In this document: positions 23,160-35,445 of the stretch, piece by piece
Numbering within the stretch: position 1 is the first letter of the stretch
Layout: each line of letters starts with the position of its first letter
Notes under the pieces: model-generated
Seen by the model: only the letters and a program-made list of their open reading frames with translations
Databases searched by the model: none
What the model was told of the DNA's origin: nothing
NCBI GenBank assembly: GCA_949126835.1
Contig: OX421499.1
Span: 24,029,990 to 24,093,989 of the forward strand
Source: Anisus vortex
Taxonomy: Eukaryota > Mollusca > Gastropoda > Planorbidae
DNA length: 64,000 nucleotides
Direction: 5' to 3'
Program-made: the position numbers and the translations under genes

Positions 23160-23437
23160 CAGATCTACATTTGAGATCTACATTTGAGATCTACATTTGA
23201 GATCTACATTTCAGATCTACATTTCAGATCTACATTTCAAATGTACATTTCAGATCTACATTTTCAGATCTACATTTCAGATCTACATTTCAGATCTACA
23301 TTTCAGATCTACATTTCAGATCTACATTTCAGTTCTACATTTCAGATCTACATTTCAGATCTACATTTCAGATCTACATTTCAGATCTACATTTCAGTTC
23401 TACATTTCAGATCTACATTTCAGATCTACATTTCTAC
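23160..23437. repeat. 13-bp satellite AGATCTACATTTC, about 21 copies
   Basis: Nearly perfect 13-bp units with a few GTTCTACATTTC variants. Because 13 is not a multiple of 3, several long artefact frames appear. It abuts the ~29-bp minisatellite. Confidence 0.95.
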
Positions 23438-23447
23438 ATGGCTCGCA

Positions 23448-23628
23448 ATGTCATTGGAAATGTCCCCTCCCCACGTTACAATTCCTTTTGGAATTGTCTC
23501 CACGCCACAATTCCATTGGAATAGTCTCCACGCTACAACGCCTTGGAAATGTCCCTACGCCAAAAATGCCATTTGAAATGTCCCCACGCTACAATGCCAT
23601 TGGAAATGTCCCCACGCTAAGTCCGAAG
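23448..23628. repeat. ~29-bp minisatellite growing from the aquaporin pseudo-exon
   Basis: Six diverged units, each with a TTGGAAATGTCCCCACGCTACA-like core. The last unit runs into GTCCCCACGCTAAGTCC, which is aquaporin exon sequence (real exon about 21488-21504). The array therefore seems to have used the edge of the pseudo-exon as part of its unit. Confidence 0.8.
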
Positions 23629-23750
23629 CAGAGGATTTTCTGAAGGATCGGAGATGTCTTGTTCTCGGGGACCTCTGAGATTTATACACATCCCATATCC
23701 CACCGAAGTGAGAAGAGTGCCGACGTTGTATATTTCTGTAGCCATGATAA
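23606..23750 (-). pseudogene. Aquaporin exon-1 pseudogene fragment
   Basis: The minus strand matches the real exon from the end of the N-terminus to the end of TM2. One frame reads NVGTLLTSVGYGMCINLRG, matching the real VGTLLLTLVGCGSCINLQG, and soon hits a stop. A second frame then reads ILQKILCFGLSVGT, matching IVQIALCFGLSVGT. So there is at least one frameshift and a premature stop, and the NPA half is missing. It lies about 1.9 kb 5' of the real exon on the same strand, consistent with a decayed tandem duplication rather than a processed copy. Confidence 0.88.
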
Positions 23751-23904
23751 AGTAAATACAAGTTTTTCCCCTACTGCCTATTACATGACAATATAAACAT
23801 CTAAACTAGTTTTAATGTCAGAAATAGACCTTTATAGAATACCATCGCAAGCAATTGAACTACAATATTATAATTATATGAGCCCATTTGATCGTCTTCT
23901 AGCT

Positions 23905-23953
23905 TTATCTCTCTTTCTCTCTCTCTGTATTTTGTATTATCTCATTCTCTCAT

Positions 23954-24019
<66 letters not shown>

Positions 24020-24022
24020 TTT
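23905..24022. repeat. (CT)n then (CG)n microsatellite
   Basis: Interrupted CT repeats becoming pure from 23957, ending in a short CGCGCGCG run. Confidence 0.95.
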
Positions 24023-24879
24023 CTCTTGCTCCTCGCCTATATCATCTTTATTTTACTATGATATTTTGTCACAATGTTCTAGTTACAACTGACTTACTTT
24101 TTTTAAGCTAGGGATAGGGATAGGGATGAGACCGGTGTGTGTGTGTGGTGGGACGGGGGGTCATTCCGATAGCTTCCTGTCCTTTTATATTTCCATTATA
24201 CCCGAAGGCTACAATTAACACTGGCATTCAATGGGCCACGTAGCGAAGGAAAAGGGGAAAGGGGAAAGGGTAGATGGGCGTGAGATTTTTTACAACATCC
24301 CATATACATCATTCTATTCTGAAGATTATATTCTAGTTAATAATTAAATAATATACAATTCATCCTGCAATTATTATAATTAGGCTCAGAATAAGCCTAC
24401 TACACCAAATGTTAGGTAGACCATCTTTCCCTTACAATGATTTCAGTCTTCAATGGGAGTTTAGTAGCTTTTTTTTTTGGCATGTGTAAGCAAAACTCTA
24501 ATTTCATACTGTAAGTTCAGGCCAATTATTTTGGTTTTCGCTTACAAGTTAAGACTACACTAATGAGATACAGCGCTTAAAACTTGTATAGCAAGCTAAT
24601 GGTAGCCACTGGTTTTCGGCTAAAACCTGAAAAAAGAGTTATCAAAATTTTATCCTATGTGGACTCCCTTTGAGCCTTACCAGAAATCCTAAAGTCTTTT
24701 TTATTTATGGAAATATCCATTTTCTAAAATGGGGACATATAATTAATATCATAATATATAATATATAACTAATGTTCTTGATACTTCATCTCTTAGTAAT
24801 CATAACCAGGCAAAGTTTATAACAAACAAAATAAATAAGGCAATAACCATTCAGTCGTATCATGGTCTTTTGTTTGAAC
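24023..24879. other. No gene seen
   Basis: Includes a short GGGATA repeat at 24109-24130 and a GGGGAAA repeat near 24250. No exon was recognised. Confidence 0.35.
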
Positions 24880-25060
24880 TTTTGAAAATTGAAACCATGT
24901 ATGCAATAAACCAAAACAAATTAGCCCAGTCAACCTGGACGATGCCAATTTAGACACTAGAAAACTGACCATTCAAAATATCCAGCGACCTTTAGAAAAC
25001 GTAGAGGTTTATAAATATTTCCAGCATTTGGTAAAAGTCGTATGACATTTACGTAAACTA
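24880..25060 (+). mobile_element. LINE reverse-transcriptase fragment (weak)
   Basis: The plus strand reads MYAINQNK and, after a break, NIQRPLENVEVYKYFQHLVKV. This resembles the 'L E x V x x Y K Y L G' segment of RTE-like reverse transcriptases. It is short and broken, so the family call is tentative. Confidence 0.4.
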
Positions 25061-25194
25061 CGTAAGTCAATATCTACTCCTACATTGTTTAGTGTTGTGT
25101 GCAATCAATAGAAGGGCGTGGCATAGAAAGTAAACAGCAAAACATCCTAACACGAAACACAAAGTACATTTGTGATGCTACCCCACGAACCGGT

Positions 25195-25575
25195 AGCTCA
25201 TTAATGGGAATTATATAGCTTATGAATTGGGATTATATAACTCATGAATAGGGATTAAATAGCTTATGAATAGAGATTATATAACTCGTGAATTGGGATT
25301 AAATAGCTTATGAATTGGGATTATATAGCTCATGAATAGGGATTAAATAGCTTATGAATTGGGATTATATAGCTTGTGAATGGGGATTATATAGCTCATG
25401 AATTGAAATCATATAGCTCATGAATAGGGATTATATAGCTCATGAATTGGGATTAAATAGCTCATGAATGAGGATTATATAGCTTATGCTTTGGGATTAC
25501 ATAGCTTATGAATTGGGATTATATAGCTCATGAAAGGATTATCTAGCTCGTGAATTGGTGTTATAAATCTCATGA
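25195..25575. repeat. 22-bp minisatellite, about 17 copies
   Basis: Units of the form ATATAGCTCATGAATTGGGA with point changes, ending abruptly near 25575. Begins right after a recurrent CCCCACGAACCGGTAG word. Confidence 0.93.
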
Positions 25576-26149
25576 TTCGATTCTACTACAAATGGATCTC
25601 ACAATTATTGCATGTTACTATCCTAATGAGGACCTAATGTACTGTGAACAGTCAAAATGTGAATGGCTGATAGTAAGATGTCTAGAATAGACATGACGAT
25701 TTATACATAGTGAAAAGTAAGATCTTTAGAATGGGCTGTATGATTTTTAAGGCGGACAGTAAGATCGCTAATGTGGACATTGACTTTTAGAAAATGAATA
25801 CAAAAAAGCATATGAGCGTACTCTATGCCCTTAAGTAGGGTCGAGTCTAGTACTATACACAAACCAAAATATTGGACTCCTTCATTTTGCCAGCACTCGA
25901 ATCCTCCATCAAAACTATACGATTTCTGCAACACAGTATGCCTTGATAAAAACATGTAAATATATCTGACATCGCCAGGGCGACCTCAACCTTTAATTTT
26001 CAGTTTATGGATTTGCAGACATTTTTTGTCTTTCTGTCCCATGTATAACAAGAAAGCCTCCCCTCCCCCGCCCCACACCACACACACAAGAAAAAACTAA
26101 ACGATAGTATTGATCATGTTAAAGCTTAACAAACAAACAAACAAAAATA
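25576..26149. other. No gene seen
   Basis: No frame with recognisable content. The 84-codon minus frame at 25701-25955 shows no family resemblance. Confidence 0.35.
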
Positions 26150-26345
26150 CACACACACTCACAAATACACACGCACACAAACACACACACACAAATACAC
26201 ACACATAAATACACAAACACACAACAAAAATACACACACTCAAATACACACACACAAATACACACACACAAATACACACACGCAAATACACACACACAAA
26301 TACACACACACAAATACACACACACACACACACAAACACACATAA
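26150..26345. repeat. (CACACAAATA)n-like satellite
   Basis: CA-rich 10- to 16-bp units with AAATA spacers. Cysteine/valine-rich frames on the minus strand are artefacts. Confidence 0.95.
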
Positions 26346-27460
26346 CATATGAATATAAAAGAAAAGGACAGCAGGGATCAAATACAATCCTAATACACTC
26401 CCACACACTTTAAATGCCATGACTTGATAATACTTAAGGCGTGTAAGATCAGTTTAGTCTTATTGAAACTGTCAAGTAGGATCTTCTTAAAATAATTTTA
26501 AAAAAATTATGTCCTTTGTAGTTATTGTTGTTGCAGAATTTTTTTACTTTGGTACTATCTAATAGACCTTCGTTTTTTTGTTTATTGTGTTCTTTTATAT
26601 GGCTTTTGTTGACATGAATGTTTATAATGTACGTGATTCAACAATATTTGAAAAACAAGAAGGTTAAGCATTCAAAACTGAAACCGTGAGAACAAATATT
26701 ATTTTGTTTTTACTGAACAAAGGCTTGTAAGAGAAAAAAAATACATTTTATTGATAGCATTTTAGAGACATGATTGGAGTGGAGGTAATTAAGGTAAAAA
26801 AGACAGTGAGAGGCATAAGTAGATATATAAAGAGAGAAGGAGCTGGAGAAAATGTGAGAGAGAGAGAGAGAGAGAGAAGGAGAAAAAAAATAGAGTTTTA
26901 GAGGGAGAGAAAGAAAGAGGGAGAAATGAAGTGTTTTTTAATGTAATATGTGTAAATTTAAAAAAAAAGAAATAATTAATAATATGAACTTTTGAAACAC
27001 ACCAGAAAAGAAAATCTTAAAATGTCCAGAGCAATATTATAATATTATAAGCTTACAACTAATAATTCAAAATAATTTTGTTCAAACTCGGAAAGGCACG
27101 GTGATAAAAAACAACAGCTTTTAATTTAGAATTAATTCATATCAATTCTTTCTTTTTTTTACGATTAGCTTCATGGCATGGCTATGATTTAGTTTTATTG
27201 ATCAGCTAGCGAGTAAAGCCAGTAACTAAAAATCATAGTGAATTACTTCTCAAAACTTAACATGTAGAACTAGGGGTTATAAACATAGGATGCTTTAAAT
27301 GTAATAGAAACAAGATATAAGATCTTAGAATAGATATTAAAGCAAGCATTTAATTTTAACATAACTTCTGAAATAAGCAGAAGAAAAAATACAGATTTTA
27401 AACAATAAAAAAGCCGAAATAAAAAGGGAGGTTTAGAGATGCGAAGGAGAAAGAGAGAGT

Positions 27461-27501
<41 letters not shown>

Positions 27502-27694
27502 TCTGGTCGGTGGTAAGAATGATAGGCGAAGGACAGCTATTATGGCTTTAGACAAAACTAATGTGTTTGAAATTTGTTCCACCCCCCTCCCCAAAGCAAC
27601 AGATTCAGGTTGGTATGTAAACACAGGCATATATTATGTGATGCCTTTTAGGCAAAATTTAAAACAAAAGTAGAGTCAGAGATATGCACTAGTT
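26346..27694. other. No gene seen; GA repeats
   Basis: AT-rich DNA with (GA)n at about 26855-26880 and 27455-27498. No exon was recognised. Confidence 0.4.
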
Positions 27695-28080
27695 CAGCGG
27701 TTCCCAGTTTGTGGGTCGCGATCCCTTTGGAGGTCGAATGACTATTTCACGGGGGTCGCCAAAGACCATAGGAAAAACATATTATTTTCAATGGTCTTAG
27801 GAACCGAGACCACCGCTCATCTATCCGTCTCCTGGTGGGTGCGTCCACGTGCAGATACATCCACATACGAGTACCCAACGAGTGCCAACCTCATCACATA
27901 GGGCCTACTTCCCGTACAAATACAAGTGTATGTGTACGTATTCGGTATGCCGACCAGTCAGAAATCAATTCATAACAGTAGCAAATAAGGTACTGGTAGC
28001 GACGAAAAAAATTATATGGTTGGGGGTCGCCTCAACGTGAAATGCTGTATTTATGGGTTTAAAACGTTTGAGAACCACTA
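27695..28080. mobile_element. 386-bp hAT MITE with perfect 8-bp duplication
   Basis: Starts CAGCGGTTCCCAGTTTG and ends CGTTTGAGAACCACTA. CACTAGTT is duplicated exactly at 27687-27694 and 28081-28088. The subterminal words GTGGGTCGCGATCCC and GGTTGGGGGTCGCC are typical of hAT MITEs in animals. The right subterminal part, on the minus strand, matches the start of the 47-bp satellite unit in the element at 55486. No transposase. Confidence 0.9.
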
Positions 28081-28796
28081 CACTAGTTATTTTTATTCTG
28101 TGGCATTGTATTCCCTTCAGTAAAAGTTAAGCGTTGAGAGGAGGAAGGAGGTCTAGATAGCCGCGAAAACTACGCTCCTGGTGTTCCTATAGAATAGGCT
28201 CTTCATAGTTCAATACGTCATTGTCCAGCACCGGGCAAAAGTTTCTGTGTCTCTTGTGCACCAATGAAACTACAGCAGCACGTATAAATCAATGCACAGT
28301 GCAGACATTCTCGGGCAGCAAGGATATAACAACGCCCAAAGCAGACTTTCTGAAGTAGCAATAATAACACAACGCAGACTTTCTTATCCTACAGATATAA
28401 AACAATGCAAAAAGCAGACTTATAAAACAAAGACAAAGTCACATCTTGCAATGTTCTTAGTTTAAATCAATACACAGTTCTGTTACTACTTTTCAATGCG
28501 CATTTTCAGACAATCCTTAAAGTCAGCGGGTAGTATTAGGAATTGATACAACCCCTAGAAGCAAAGTTTTTTTTCGTATAAATCCTTTAAATACATGTTT
28601 GCAATAAGTGGGTATTCCGAAGATTTTGCCTTTTGCTACACACGAAAAAAAAAAGAACAAAAGAAAATAAAAAGTTAATAAAAAGTATTTTAAACTATGA
28701 AAAATGAGTCGGTCAGATACGTTCGCAATGTGTTTTAAAATACGCACTATAAAGTGTAATATAAAAATAAAACTCAATAAATATATTTAGGCAAGG
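28081..28796. other. No gene seen
   Basis: Contains loose repeats of CAATGCACAGTGCAGAC-like words at 28290-28430. No coding content recognised. Confidence 0.35.
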
Positions 28797-28897
28797 CTGG
28801 TATTCTAGAGATGGATACATTTTAAGCTTTTGGCGCGCAGAATAATTTAGAAATTCTTATTTGGCACAATATTATCAAAAAGTTACCGACCCCAGAT
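28797..28897 (+). mobile_element. Truncated hAT MITE, right end
   Basis: Matches the right half of the GGGTCGGCAACC MITEs (AAGCTTTTGGCGCGCAG, TTTGGCACAATATTATCAAA, GTTACCGACCCCAG). The left end is missing. Confidence 0.6.
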
Positions 28898-29943
28898 CTA
28901 GACTATATACATTTTTATATAACCTTTTAAAGATTTAGCCTTTTACACCTACATTATAAAAAAAAAAAAGTTACAAAATCAAAGTAAAATTTATGGCACG
29001 CAGGTTAAATTAATATGGCACGCAGGTTAAATTAAAAAAATTAATGAAAACCAAAACAAACATAGTGACTATATATTATAAGGATAACGTAGTTAGGAAC
29101 GCACGATTAATTCTAAGTTAACACAATTATTGCGTTTATATTTAGTTTTTTGTTTTGCATTATCTGTCCGAAGCGTTTGCCATTTGTCACCCAAGAAGAA
29201 ATAAAACACCCTAAAAAATAATCACGGTTTAGCATTTTCGTTTTGTAATAGGGATTTATCAATGTGCACCATTAGGTGTAAAAATAAATTATGTTAAAAA
29301 CTGATTTTTGGGGTGATGGGGTGGTAGTGTGGCTGAAAATTTTGAAAGAATGTGTTGCCCATGCCTTAATGTCTATGTGCCAAGTTTGAGCTTGATAGGA
29401 TGTTGTGAAGTGGGCCATTTACCCTTCCGAATGTCGGGTCGCCAGAAACACCCATACAAGCAATAAAAAACAACTACGTGTTTTTATGTTAATATGAAGG
29501 ATTTTAAAAATCTTTCCAAGTCTTTAATTGACGTTTTTATAAGAAAAAAAAAACGAATCCAGTGACATTTATATTTATTCCCAAGAACAAAGTTATTTTT
29601 TAAATAACAACCTCCTCCCCCCCCCCTCCCCCCACAAAAAGCAAAGCAACAACGTTTGTCGTATAAATATTTTATATCCATGTTTTTTTTATCCTTTAGC
29701 CTTCCAAATGTTTTGCTCTTCTTTACTAACAAAGGAAGAAACTCACAATAAAAGTTAATAGATCTATCAATAATTTGAACAAGAAGGGGGAAATCACTTA
29801 GCTATATATAGCTCAGCGTGGGAAATTTACATGAATGTCAGTCAGACGCGTTCAATAAGAATTTGAAAATGTGCACCATAATGTGTTTAATTAGAACTGT
29901 TAAAAATTATTTTAGTGGGTTGGAGCAAAATTAAAAAAAGTAA
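28898..29943. other. No gene seen; possible unclassified repeat
   Basis: A 22-bp word (GGCACGCAGGTTAAATTA) is duplicated at 28994-29034. The segment 29260-29460 has an even composition unlike its surroundings and may be a relic, but I cannot name it. Confidence 0.3.
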
Positions 29944-30187
29944 AAAACTTTTCGGACCAAACCTATCATCGGGCTGGTGAAGCAGCGTTCACCAGTTTCT
30001 GTGGCCACGGCATACTAGGGGATGTGTGGGCAGCACAATGCCCAGCCGCCTTTACTTTACCCCAACTAATGTCAGGTACCCATCAGAGCTGGGTAGACTC
30101 GGGGACACCCTCAAGTCCCGGGGAAAAAAAATCCTAGCCCGCACCAGGATTCAAACTCAGAATCATCAGATCACCAGTCGAACTGTT
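29944..30187 (-). mobile_element. tRNA-derived SINE (family 1)
   Basis: Well-kept copy: GCAGCGTTCACCAGTTTCTG, GGCATACTAGGGGAT, GCCGCCTTTACTTTACCCC, AGCTGGGTAGACTCGGGG, then a damaged inverted B box and tRNA-like end. Confidence 0.82.
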
Positions 30188-31420
30188 AACTCTGCATAAT
30201 AATTGTCTTTAGAGTAAATCACTTATTGTAAAACTTAATGTCACAAAAACAATTTTAAATTCACCGTCGTTGCTTTTTTTCGGAATTGGCGACCAGGGCG
30301 AAAGCGAGTGGAACATAAAATGGGGGCACGGGTTGTGGCCATTGGCCCTAACTTACTCTTTACTGGTGGCCCTTTAGCATAAATTAATTATGCTACTCTT
30401 TCTGTTATTGGGGGGGTGTCTTAAACAAACGGCAAAGATACTCCTGCTGACCGTTTAGTTTAAGAAAACTGTTGTCTACTTTTCATATAAACATAATATA
30501 TATAAAGGGGAGGAGGAGCCAAGCTGATTTTTTGTGTATTTTCCTTTAGTAAATCAGTATGTTTACATTTCCTTTAATCAGGGCTCTACAACCATTGGAC
30601 GGAGGTCTGGCTAACATTTTATTGTTTATTTTGGAGTTTGTTAAAATAATGTGTAGGTCAACATATTACTCTTGTAGCGTAATGGACTCTTATTATATGA
30701 TTATTTATATATATATTTATTTATATTATTTATTATATATATATATATATATATAGGGCCTATATACAATATGATCGAGGTCCCCAGGCTGGGGCTTTTT
30801 TAGCACCCACTGCAGTACGCTTAGTGCTTGTTTGTTGCCATGACACAGTTGAACAAACGGATAGGGGGCGGGGGAGTAGGAAGGAGGGGGGTGAGGAGGA
30901 GAAACTTGTCAACAAGTTGGACTGCTGCAACTCCTGGCTAAACAAGAAAATAAATGATGACCATCGCCGGTAGACCCAGTTTGTTCTTTTTGTTTTCATT
31001 TTTGTCAGCTTAAAATAAACACCAAAAGGCGTAGTCTCCCCCATGATAGAAGGAACATTTAATTTGTTTCCATTGTGATTAGTACTGATTAGTACTGATT
31101 ACCAGTTCTTCTATTTGTGTGTACGTGTGCAAGTGCAAAGTGAGAGCGTACGCGTACAATTTTATTATTTATTTAATTTTGTCGGATTGTTAACATACAT
31201 TCCCTTTCTTACACGTAAGCTTTTAGTTCAAATCGTCACTGAAGGGCTGGACTAAAAACCTAAAGTGACACTCTGTCATCTGCTTATAATTGTTGTCTGT
31301 GATGTGTTTTTTTATATTTTATGTGTAGTTAAATTGTGGACTCTTTCCTCGGTCCTAACGGGGTCTCCACAGTAGTATGAACAAGAAGAAGAAGAAGCCA
31401 CACATCCCCTTACACACACT
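30188..31420. other. No gene seen; (TA)n
   Basis: Includes (TA)n-rich DNA at 30702-30757 and a short triplication of GATTAGTACT near 31078. The frames carry no domain. Confidence 0.35.
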
Positions 31421-31443
31421 ATGTATTCACATAGTGAATACAT
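31421..31443. repeat. Perfect 10-bp hairpin, 3-nt loop
   Basis: ATGTATTCAC, ATA, then GTGAATACAT. Short and isolated; no known role. Confidence 0.7.
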
Positions 31444-32528
31444 GTTATATTCTAGTAAGGAAGTGAGGAATCCAATATAGTTTACTGAGCTGCAAATGAC
31501 AAGCTTATATAATATAATATATATATACTTATATATTGGTATATATATACTTGTTGCCAAAAATGAAGAAATATATGTGTTTGTGCTCGCATACCAAGTA
31601 TAAGGAACAAAAATAAACATACACACTCACACATATACACCAAATACTAGTCCCCCTCCACACACTCACACATTCACACAAATAACCACTCCCCCCTCAC
31701 TTTAAATACAAAACGAGCAAGGCTAAAAGATTAACATTAGAATGGTTATATCAATTGACACAGTTCTGAGTTTGCATTACAAAAGAGAAGTAAAAAAAAA
31801 AGATAATAATAATGTGTAGCATTGTTCAGCATAGAAGGGGAATAATTTAATGTATGTAAGGTTATTGAATGATTGTAAAATTATTTTTAGAGCCAAAACG
31901 TAAAAAAGACTAGATTTTACAACTTTAGCAGAAAAGTATATAAAAACGTTATACATTTATTCTCAGATGCCAAGAATGTGTCCTAGTGTGATTGTCACAT
32001 TTCATTGGTTAGCTCTGCAGGCAATGTTTTTTTTTTTGTTAACTTCTGAACTAGACTCATATCCAGCAATTAATTAAGCCCTCCAGAGTTTGATCGGTTG
32101 ATAAAAGCGAACTTTAAAAAAAAATATTTCGTGATTGAACTTTTCTATAAATAAAGTGTTTATTTGAACAATCCCATGAATTTGTTTGTTTAGTTTCGCT
32201 AAAGCTCCGAGTGTTTGTTTATATCTAGCACTGGATTTGACAACAACATAATTTATTATAAAATATCACAATCTAAAGGCTGTTCCTTCTGTGTTTTAAC
32301 ATACATACATCTTTGTTAGAATTTAACTGGTTGTCTTTACACAGAGAATACTGTGCAAGGTCTAAAGAAATTTTGAAAAGCGTTCTTGAGAAAAAACGTC
32401 TGGGAACAATTAAATGTTCTTAAAGAATTGACTATCACAAAATGAAATGTAAAGTAGAACCAAGAGTTATGGAACGTTGATTTCTAGATAATCAACTCCG
32501 CTTGTTGACATACATAAATATACTAAAT
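31444..32528. other. No gene seen
   Basis: AT-rich DNA with a TATATA stretch at 31507-31550. Nothing coding was recognised. Confidence 0.35.
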
Positions 32529-32732
32529 CAGGGGTCGCAACCTACGGTACGCGTGCCAGATTTGGCACACCGAGGAATTTTCATTGGCATGTGGAAAAGG
32601 CCATTAAGTCAATTCAAGTCTATTCTACAAGAAATTTAGTGCTACATCAGGATGACAGTTAGGATGTTGGCACGCTGAATGAATTAGAAATCATACTTTG
32701 GCACACTGTTATCAAAAAGTTGCCGACCCCTG
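32529..32732 (+). mobile_element. Short hAT MITE (GGGTCGGCAACC family)
   Basis: 204 bp. Starts CAGGGGTCGCAACC and ends GTTGCCGACCCCTG. The flanking 8-mers TACTAAAT and CATTCAAT match only 5 of 8, so the duplication is decayed or absent. The body matches the copies at 9517, 34874 and 47237. Confidence 0.85.
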
Positions 32733-33734
32733 CATTCAATCATTGTTAATTAGTAAACGATTCAAGATACAACTCAAGAATATAATATAACACCAATAAG
32801 TTTCTTTTTTTTAAAATTTATTAGATATAACTATAATGTATTAGAAATACTTTTCTTGCTTTAATATTGACAGTAATGAGTAAATCTTGTCATTTACTTC
32901 TTGTATTGAATAAAAAAATATTACTTAAAAGCAAATGTGCCTTTACTCATAGTACTATTTTATAAAACTATTTAGTTAATTTCTTAGACATTCCTCATAA
33001 AGATTATTTGATGACTTTCACCATGATATATTACATAGTTAACCTCTATTAGTCCGCTATTACTAGAAGATCTCTATCATAAAGAATTAATGCGTGTACG
33101 TACTGTTTTCCTTTGAGATAAGCCTTCGAGAAATCCCACTTTACGACCACAGACCACACTACGCTAGATATCACTCACACATTGCAGCCACACGGCGCTC
33201 AGCCATCGACTATATAGACTACAAGCAGGCAGAGCGGGAGTCAATAGTGTTATAACAACGGGGGGATGGGAATCGCACGGCGCGTCAACCGTAGCGGGGC
33301 GAATGTCGCTTAGCGAGATATCCCCCCCCTCCTCCCACTCCCCCACTTACTTGCAAATCCAGGTGTCTTCTTTATGAAAGAAACATTCGCAGAAAAGAAA
33401 AGACATGTGAGCGAGGGTGGAGGATGGTAGAGAGAAAGAAAGAGAGGAAACGAGAGAGAGAGAGAGAGAGAGGAGGGGGGGGGAAGACGCAGACTTTTTC
33501 AAGTAATCAATACTAAGCAGAAATTGAGTCGTTTACCGGCACACGGCTCATTTTTGCCGCACGTCCAGAAGGTGAGATGTTTACCTGTGCGGCACACGTC
33601 ACATCGTGGGGTTATAGCGTTGATATAATATTACGACTATAGTTTGGGGAAAGAAACGTTTTCTATTGTACAATATGGCAATATATATATATATATGTTT
33701 ACACAATCATGTTTGAAACCAGTATTCCTTATCA
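32733..33734. other. No gene seen; GA-rich patch
   Basis: AT-rich DNA, a CpG-containing patch at 33170-33310 and (GA)n at about 33425-33475. A promoter-like patch without any recognised exon. Confidence 0.35.
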
Positions 33735-33970
33735 CTTATCTTATCTTATACATTACAGACGATCCTTATATAAAGAAGATTATTGCGTCCTGCGCACATC
33801 CGTGGTCCGAGTCTAGTCTTGCATTTCTATTAATGTTTCAAATGATGTTAAGTTACTGATTTTACCGTTTTGTTCAGGCAACCCATTCCATGCCCGAATG
33901 CCACTCGGGAAGAAAGAGTACTTATATGCATTTTTTTCTCGCATTAAGGATAAGGAAAGTGTTTTTATCT
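33735..33970 (-). mobile_element. 5'-truncated CR1/Jockey-like LINE, 3' end
   Basis: Minus-strand copy of the 16803-17530 family. It has the (GATAA)n end, the 3' hairpin and about 55 codons of the C-terminus before truncation. Confidence 0.82.
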
Positions 33971-34671
33971 GAAACTTAATTATATCAAAATGAAAACACT
34001 ACCGAAGATAACAAAACTAACACAAAATGAATAACTTCTGTCAGGGGAGGCTAATCAATCCCAACATTTTAAGCCCTATCTTTTCAAAAAATAAATAAAA
34101 AAGCACTACACTTTTCATTGATTGAGCGTAGCACCATTTGTTTATCGTTTAGTTCTTTCTTTGACATTACTTGAGTTGACATTTCCTATTGAATAAAGTA
34201 ATAGTGTTTGCCTTGGTTTCATCACACAGTGGGATTATAATATTATTCTGGAAAAAAAAACAACGTTCCTCTCTTTAAAGAATTCATTTCATATTAATAG
34301 AATATTTTCCTTTTAAAGGATTGCATTTCAATTTTTTTTTTGCCGTGTTTACATAAAGAGCTATCATATGGCTTTACTTGTTTTTACTTTTTTTAAATGC
34401 AAAGCGTTCAACAAAATGAACAACTTAATTATTTTTTTGGGCTTGGGACATGGAAGAAAAAAAAAGGGGGGGGGGGGACTTTCCGATAGATAGCGCATTG
34501 GTGAAGTAGGTTATAAACAAGAGCTTTATTAAGATGGAAATATATTTTATTGACTTTCAACCAGACGAAATATTGCCTTGACGTATAGAGAAATACAACG
34601 AGAAAAATAAAGTCTTTAACAACTACGCTAATAATGTCATAGGGGCAATTAAGAATCTTCACTGAAATATT
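33971..34671. other. No gene seen
   Basis: AT-rich DNA with a G-run at 34468-34478. No exon recognised. Confidence 0.35.
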
Positions 34672-34757
34672 AATAAAGATGCAAGACTAGACTCGGACAG
34701 CAGATGAACGTAGGACGCAAATACTTCTTTATAGAACGAGCTTCTGTAACATATAAG
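34672..34757 (+). mobile_element. LINE 3' tail only
   Basis: ATGCAAGACTAGACTCGGAC marks the C-terminal codons, stop and 3' UTR of the LINE at 16803. It is followed by a diverged hairpin (CTTCTTTATAGAACG) and AACATATAAG. Confidence 0.7.
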
Positions 34758-34873
34758 TTAAGATTAGAAATAAAGTAAATCTTGTTTCATGAACTTTGCA
34801 TAATTTTTGTCTATTATTCACTTTCATGTATCTCGCATACATCCAGTGTAAATTAAAGTGCCATTATTTAGTC

Positions 34874-35089
34874 CACGGGTCGACAACCGAAGGCAAGTGT
34901 GCCAGACTTGGCACGCAGAGTGATTTTTAAAGGCACGCAAAGGCCCCCCCCCCTCCCCAGTAAAGGCAATTCAAGTCCTTTCTACAAGAAATTGAGTGCT
35001 CGCGCAGGATGACTTTTAGGCTGTTGGCACGCTTAATGAAGTAGAAATCCTACTTTGGCACACTATTATTAAAAGGTTGCCGACCGCTG
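34874..35089 (+). mobile_element. Short hAT MITE (GGGTCGGCAACC family)
   Basis: 216 bp. Starts CACGGGTCGACAACC and ends GGTTGCCGACCGCTG. Flanks ATTTAGTC and ATCTAGTA match 6 of 8. It contains a C-run at 34946-34955. Confidence 0.85.
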
Positions 35090-35445
35090 ATCTAGTACAA
35101 AAGACAGCTTAAACATAATAGAAAAAATAAGATGAATGCGCAGCAACAAAACTATCAATACAAAAATTAAATAATTAAATAGTAAGTAATTTATTTTTTT
35201 TAAATCTTTTTTCCAGTGAGAGAGAAATGCTTGAACATTGAACATCAAATCATCCATGTGAGTAACACGCAATAAAGCTCCTTAATGGAGCACTGTGTTT
35301 TTTTTTATCAAACAATTTGCAATTATGCCTTTCATGTCATTTCGCCATGGAGTACACAGATACTTAGACTAATGCCCTATTTAAAGCTAAGTCTATGTTA
35401 ATCAGTACTCCACAGTTCCTTAATCAGATACAAAATTAGTGCTAA

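Noticed and set aside
23184..23643. Two long plus-strand frames of Ile/Ser/His/Phe repeats
   Set aside because: Produced by the 13-bp AGATCTACATTTC array.
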